Positions 59,246 through 64,000 of a stretch of DNA of 64,000 bases are shown here, one piece after another. The DNA comes from Agrypnia vestita (lineage: Eukaryota; Arthropoda; Insecta; Trichoptera; Phryganeidae): assembly GCA_016648135.1 (NCBI GenBank), contig JADDOH010002122.1, forward strand, positions 186,001 to 250,000. Direction: 5' to 3'. Positions within the stretch are counted from its first letter, which is position 1. Every line of letters begins with the position of its first letter. The notes under the pieces were generated by a model that had not been told where the DNA came from, made no database searches, and saw only the letters and a list, made by a program, of their open reading frames with translations. Position numbers and translations under genes: made by a program.

Positions 59246-60079
59246 ATAACTATTCTTCTGTGGACAAAATCCGGTAATTTTGTTCTGATAACATACACAT
59301 AAAAATATTGATAACTATGCACTTACGTTATGCATATTATACATCAACTCATCAAAGAATTCGAAGTGCATACTAACATTATTATATTATTGCAGTAAGT
59401 AGTATTATTTTCTGCATCTCTCCTTATATAACAGAATATGATTTATTAATAATTCCTTAAAAGGCTAGGGGCATTTGAGATTAGCTACGTTGGCAACTTG
59501 CGTTAAAATTCTCATGGACTGACGTCACCACCAATGAAGAGGTTTTAAGACTCATGAATAAGGTTCTTCTTCTACAGGGATGAAAATATTTGCCGATACG
59601 GCGTTGTTCTTTCAAAAACCTACCGTATCTGGTTATTTCTAAATGTAGATATTACATTCAAGGGGCCAAGTAATCATCTCGATATGCCATCCAATAGCAT
59701 TAATTTGAATAAAATGAAGCGATATTAGCACAAAAGATAGCAAAGGTCAAAGGGTGACTGTAATCTCGGTAACCTTGCGAATTTGCACGGGAAAATTACT
59801 TAATAAGATAGTTAATAATATCTTAATTATAAAGCGGAAAATCTGTTTGTGCAATGCAGAAAAATTTTTCTTACTTACACTGTGGCAACTGAATTTAAAT
59901 AGATAGTTTACACTATCTGCAATTTCTAGGTGTACACTACTGATTTTAACTCATAAAGTCATTTCCATTACGAGATATAAAGCTTTAAAATAATCAGAAT
60001 TAAAAAAACATAGTTTCATATATGATATATATTTTTTTAAATTTCCAAGCACATAGGCATTAAAAAAAAGGCAAACATA

Positions 60080-60505
60080 TTACTTGTGTGGAAAATCTTT
60101 GGTCGATAGAGTGAGGAATGAACAAATTAGAAGTGAATGCAATGCTGGCTGTAGTGTGGTAGATAGAATAAAGAAAGGAGTGCTGAGATGGTTTGGTCAT
60201 GTGGAACGTATGAACGAGGAAAGAATGGTTAAGAAAATATATGAGGCGAGTGTTGAAGGCAACAGGAAAAGAGGGCGCCCGCGAAAGACCTGGCGTGATC
60301 AGTACTCGAGGATGGCCCTGTAAAAGCCGTAACAACCGTAGAACGTGTATGAGAAGATGTATGGATGTGGCCGAAGCAAAAGTGGTGTGCCAGGATAGAA
60401 GAGTGTGGCGTTCAATCCTCTCTGGCCTACCCCTGCGGAGAAACGGCGTGAACCGGCAGGTCGTGCACCACGAAATTTACGTTGATATATATTTTGGTGG
60501 TCCAT
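60080..60505 (+). mobile_element. LINE pol C-terminal fragment
   Basis: The plus frame at 60084 gives SLVDRVRNEQIRSECNAGCS, then VLRWFGHVERMNEERMVKKI and RKRGRPRKTWRDQ, the classic end of a widespread insect LINE pol. After a frameshift the 60241 frame continues DVAEAKVVCQDRRVWRSIL (A.DR..WR). The fragment is 5'-truncated and lacks catalytic motifs. It is relatively well preserved, so it may be a comparatively recent insertion. Confidence 0.85.
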
Positions 60506-60689
60506 AATAAATACTAACTTCTTTATTCAAGCACAAAATAATAAGAAAAATAATCAAGGAAAATAAACAAGCGGTCTACCTAATGCCCGAGTAAAGTCAC
60601 GATACCTAATAAAAAAACGAATTGTCTCGTAGTAAATAAGAAAAGGCGAAAAAAATTATGCACGACAAATAAGTAGCAGTGGGGTTTTT

Positions 60690-61575
60690 TTCCCTCGCGT
60701 TATCGCACAATGTTACGCAACAAAAAAGTAATGATAAAAGGCCGTATTCTGGAAATGGCAATAGTGGGATCTTAAGATTGTTATTCCAACACTTAATAGA
60801 TGACAATAAAAATAAAAAAAATATACGAGACGTAGGTTTACGTCGGTGTTTGTTTCTTTCAGTTTCTACTCGAGAGGGAGATGGAGAATGAGAAAGAAAT
60901 ACATGACGGTTAATGGTCAAACGTCAAAATATAAATACGAGTCCAACGCGACAATGACAATTTTGCCATAATTTTGATTTTTTTACTTTTATATTTATTC
61001 GAATTGAAGCTTACAGTGCATGAAGATGTTTTACACAGTTAAAGATTAAAGCGTTTGAATAATATCCCCTCCACACATCTATTACAATAATATCTATAAA
61101 ACGACTTACTTAAACGTCAATAAAATTTATTTTACATCAGGACGCTGCAATAGAATAAATTAATAAGTGCATATGAAATAAAAAAAAATCTTTAAGCTTT
61201 AAATACAGCATTAGTACTTATTTCGTGTAATTTTAGTCGAAACATGAGAATTGTAAGGTTACGTTTGCGATAGGCACCTACTTCGTTAATCCGTTTGAAG
61301 CTCTGTCAGACCAGACCGCCCGGAGAAATACATCCCTTTTATAAAGGCATCGAAGACATCGGACACCATTTACTTTGAGAGGGATATGTGAAAATATACT
61401 AATCTCCTTATTTGAGTACGACGACACCGAACACCGACGTGTACCTACGTCTTTTATGTTTTTATTCTCGTCTATCAAGTGTTGGAATAACAATCTTGAG
61501 ATCCTAATATCGCTATTTCCGGAATACGACCCAACGTGTCCATGAATACGTCACAAGTCGTAACGTTATTACTTT
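60690..61575. mobile_element. Long-TIR element, family L, full copy
   Basis: Left segment about 60741-60855 (TTGTTATTCCAACACTTAAT, GAGACGTAGGT, ACGTCGGTGTTTG) is inverted at about 61430-61532 (AACACCGACGTGTACC, TCAAGTGTTGGAATAACAA, CGGAATACGACC). The interior matches 57719-57990. About 150 bases at roughly 60975-61130 are absent from that partial copy, so either an insertion here or a deletion there. No transposase frame. Confidence 0.7.
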
Positions 61576-61579
61576 GCCG

Positions 61580-64000
61580 TTCTCCGAGTCACCGCAGACA
61601 GATCGCTGGTCGGTAGACACGCGGGAACGGCATTACCATCTCAATGTCCGCTGGAAGGGCTGAAAGTTGAGACCTTCCGGATTTGTAGACAAGGAAGTAC
61701 CACACGACGTTGGTTATGTCAAACGTGTAGGCGTCATTGAAATTGATAATAAATTAAATGATTGTCAATCAGTATAATATATCAATAACCAAAAAAACTG
61801 AATAAAAGGAAAGTGAGTCAAAAATTTAACACGAATTATTATGTGGGGTTATTGATTGATACTCGGTATAAAAGACTATTCGGATAATTACACGAATTAT
61901 TAAAGGCAGAGCGATATCTAAAAAAAATTTAATGCAATCATCGAGGATGACTAATTTACACAATGTAGGTACTATAGTAGAGATTTTTTAGGAAACATAG
62001 CTTATGAATTTATAGGAAACATGATTTTGGAAGGGATATATATACATAAAATCGAGAATTAAGTACAATTGAAATAAGTAATCCTAGGTGACAACTGCAC
62101 TCAAAACATTTAATTTTGGGTATTGCTGCCTTCGCCTTTACACCCCACATACATATTATATCGTGAGACAAAAATAACCCAAAATGGATGGAATAAAACT
62201 ATTCTATTTTTCAAATCGGCCCGTCGACATTTAAGAGTTTCATAATAGTCTTAAACAATGAAATAGGATAATAGTTTAATTAATTAAACATTATTATAAA
62301 ACTACTTGAGTTTACTAACATTTCACGAGTTACTCTCGAAACTGGTGCTAATAAACTAAAGTAGCGAAGAGAATAAAACTATTTCTATAGTAGTATTCGA
62401 ACCGGATACAGGATTTAAAAATTAGTTTTTATCTACCAAAACATAAGAAAATGCATTGACAAAATATGATTTTTTTCGGAGATAGTCAAGCAACCAATAT
62501 TTTTTTCCGGACAACTTAGAATGGATTGTCACTAAAGAGACAACTTTGTATATAAAATGATCGAAAAATCGATCATCACATCAGAATAATTCATCGCGAT
62601 AAAATACATATGGAAGATACTTAAATCTGGAAACCCGAAACGTACTAAAGATAAATCCGAACCGGCACTAGTGCGCGCGAATTATCTTTGGTCTGGTAAA
62701 ACATTCATGAAATGTAAATTCATACGGCTGTATAACAGAGAATATTTAAGGGTTATAACTTAAGTACAAGATACAGGGGTAGACAATTCTATGCGGACGG
62801 CAGCGCCGTGAATCACATTAAAAGGGGGGTGGTTTTGTAAGACGGGGTGGTGGTGGAGAAAAGAACCGGGAAATAACAATCAAAAATTTGCATTTTGAAA
62901 TATTTCGAGGGTGTTTTTTAAAGGAAATAATATCTTTTATTGACGCTGGAAATTCAATTTGGCTATTTGTATTTTCAGAAATAAAGTAAATTTTCTGGCG
63001 AGTAAAATTAGCACGCTTATGATAATTTGTCTATCTAGTAAAGGAAGGAATGATATTGTATAACATTTGTTTGCGACATTTTGAAATTTCAAAAGAAAAC
63101 CATTGCTTTGCATTGTAGGTACTTGGCGTAGGCGAGAACCAGGTGTGTATTATTTTTAATTCAAATTTTTAGATAGGATTTGTGTAATGTTGTGTAGTGT
63201 ATGTTTTCTTCATGTAACCTACGGGAATTTTCAAACACGTCGATGTTGTGTTTTTTCCAGTCTGCGAATTTCTGATTAGTGTTAAATAAGTTTCATGTTT
63301 ATGGCGGGGGTGTGTAGTGAGAACAAGAAGCATGACTTTTTCCAAAGCGTATATTTTGAAAAGAAACCGAAATAAGGGAAATATCTCGTAATTTTATTTT
63401 ATTTTATTTTTATTTTATTCGGTCATCCAACAGAGAGACAAAATTGCTTGGTAGGGCAAAATACAGAGAAAAATAGTTAAATGTCTCCCACAATCAAAGG
63501 ATGACACACATAGACATAATTATAGACAAGTCAATTTGATATGAATGACAGATCAAACAATTTTACAGTTTCATTTAAGTGATTGTTCCTAATTTATCTT
63601 TATCATATACATAAAAGGGTTCGTTATGTATATTATTCACATGGTCAGGGAGGGGGACGAGTTTCTAGTATCTGCAATATTCCATCCCAATAATTAACAA
63701 ATTATTCAGATTTTAATATTAATATTCTGCCAGATGAATGTTTAATTTCGATTTTTTTTTTCAAATACATTTTAAATAAAAGTCATGCTTTTTTTTCAGG
63801 GTTCTTATACGTAATTTTGGGCTTAGATGGTGGACTAAGACGTTTACCAATCAACAATATTCTACATTAATTAGATTATTAAAATATTTAGGAGGTATAA
63901 TTTATAATCGCGAAGCGATAAAGATAGTTTGCTTATGCATATATTTTATGAATTGTATGAGCATTTTTACTTTGTGATAAATAAAGTAAAAAATATCAAA
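61580..64000. other. No gene recognised
   Basis: AT-rich. 61585-61745 is somewhat GC-richer and open on the minus strand but borders the family L arm and shows no motif. At about 63384-63480 a TTTTATTTTATTTTTATTTT run followed by CGGTCATCCAACAGAGAGAC looks like the reversed tail of a minus-strand retroelement, similar to the tract at 4541-4590. The rest has only chance frames. Confidence 0.4.

Overview
The window looks like a stretch of insect nuclear genome, most likely Lepidoptera (moth or butterfly). It is AT-rich, dense in decayed transposable elements, and carries short split exons. The Lepidoptera call rests on the frequent TAGGTAC/TACCTAC words, a mariner with cecropia-type ends and tRNA-derived SINEs; it is an inference. 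There is no prokaryotic-style gene organisation.

Only one host gene is supported, on the minus strand. An exon at 42754-42914 encodes a six-cysteine LDL-receptor class A (LDLa) domain. It joins in phase 0 to a short terminal exon at 37165-37224. I recognise the joined end as the C-terminus of Jelly belly (jeb), the secreted ligand of the Alk receptor tyrosine kinase. Its upstream exons were not found. The 3' side (about 28-37 kb) is a long AT-rich block in which I recognise no mobile element, in contrast to the rest of the window.

Layout: 0-16 kb holds three related solo LTRs, a rearranged jockey-like LINE, an RTE-type LINE tail, MITEs, foldback elements, a 90-bp minisatellite and a decayed Tc1/mariner-superfamily transposase. 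16-28 kb holds more foldback elements, two inverted copies of a minisatellite-bearing element, LINE relics and a GC-richer block of unknown nature. 28-39 kb is repeat-poor and contains the last jeb exon. 39-50 kb holds a LINE relic inside the jeb intron, a 654-bp foldback element, the LDLa exon, a third minisatellite element, a hAT element with a perfect 8-bp target duplication, SINEs and further relics. 50-64 kb holds SINEs, a GC-rich TATA/AATAAA block, a mariner with intact ends and one visible frameshift, and repeated TIR elements.

The most interesting structural signal is a recurring motif inside several unrelated-looking inverted-repeat elements. It consists of CTGAYGA, a short hairpin, GAAAC and a minimal palindrome, with complementary flanks. 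This is the arrangement of minimal type I hammerhead ribozymes of the kind known from Penelope-like elements, but with one extra nucleotide before stem II.
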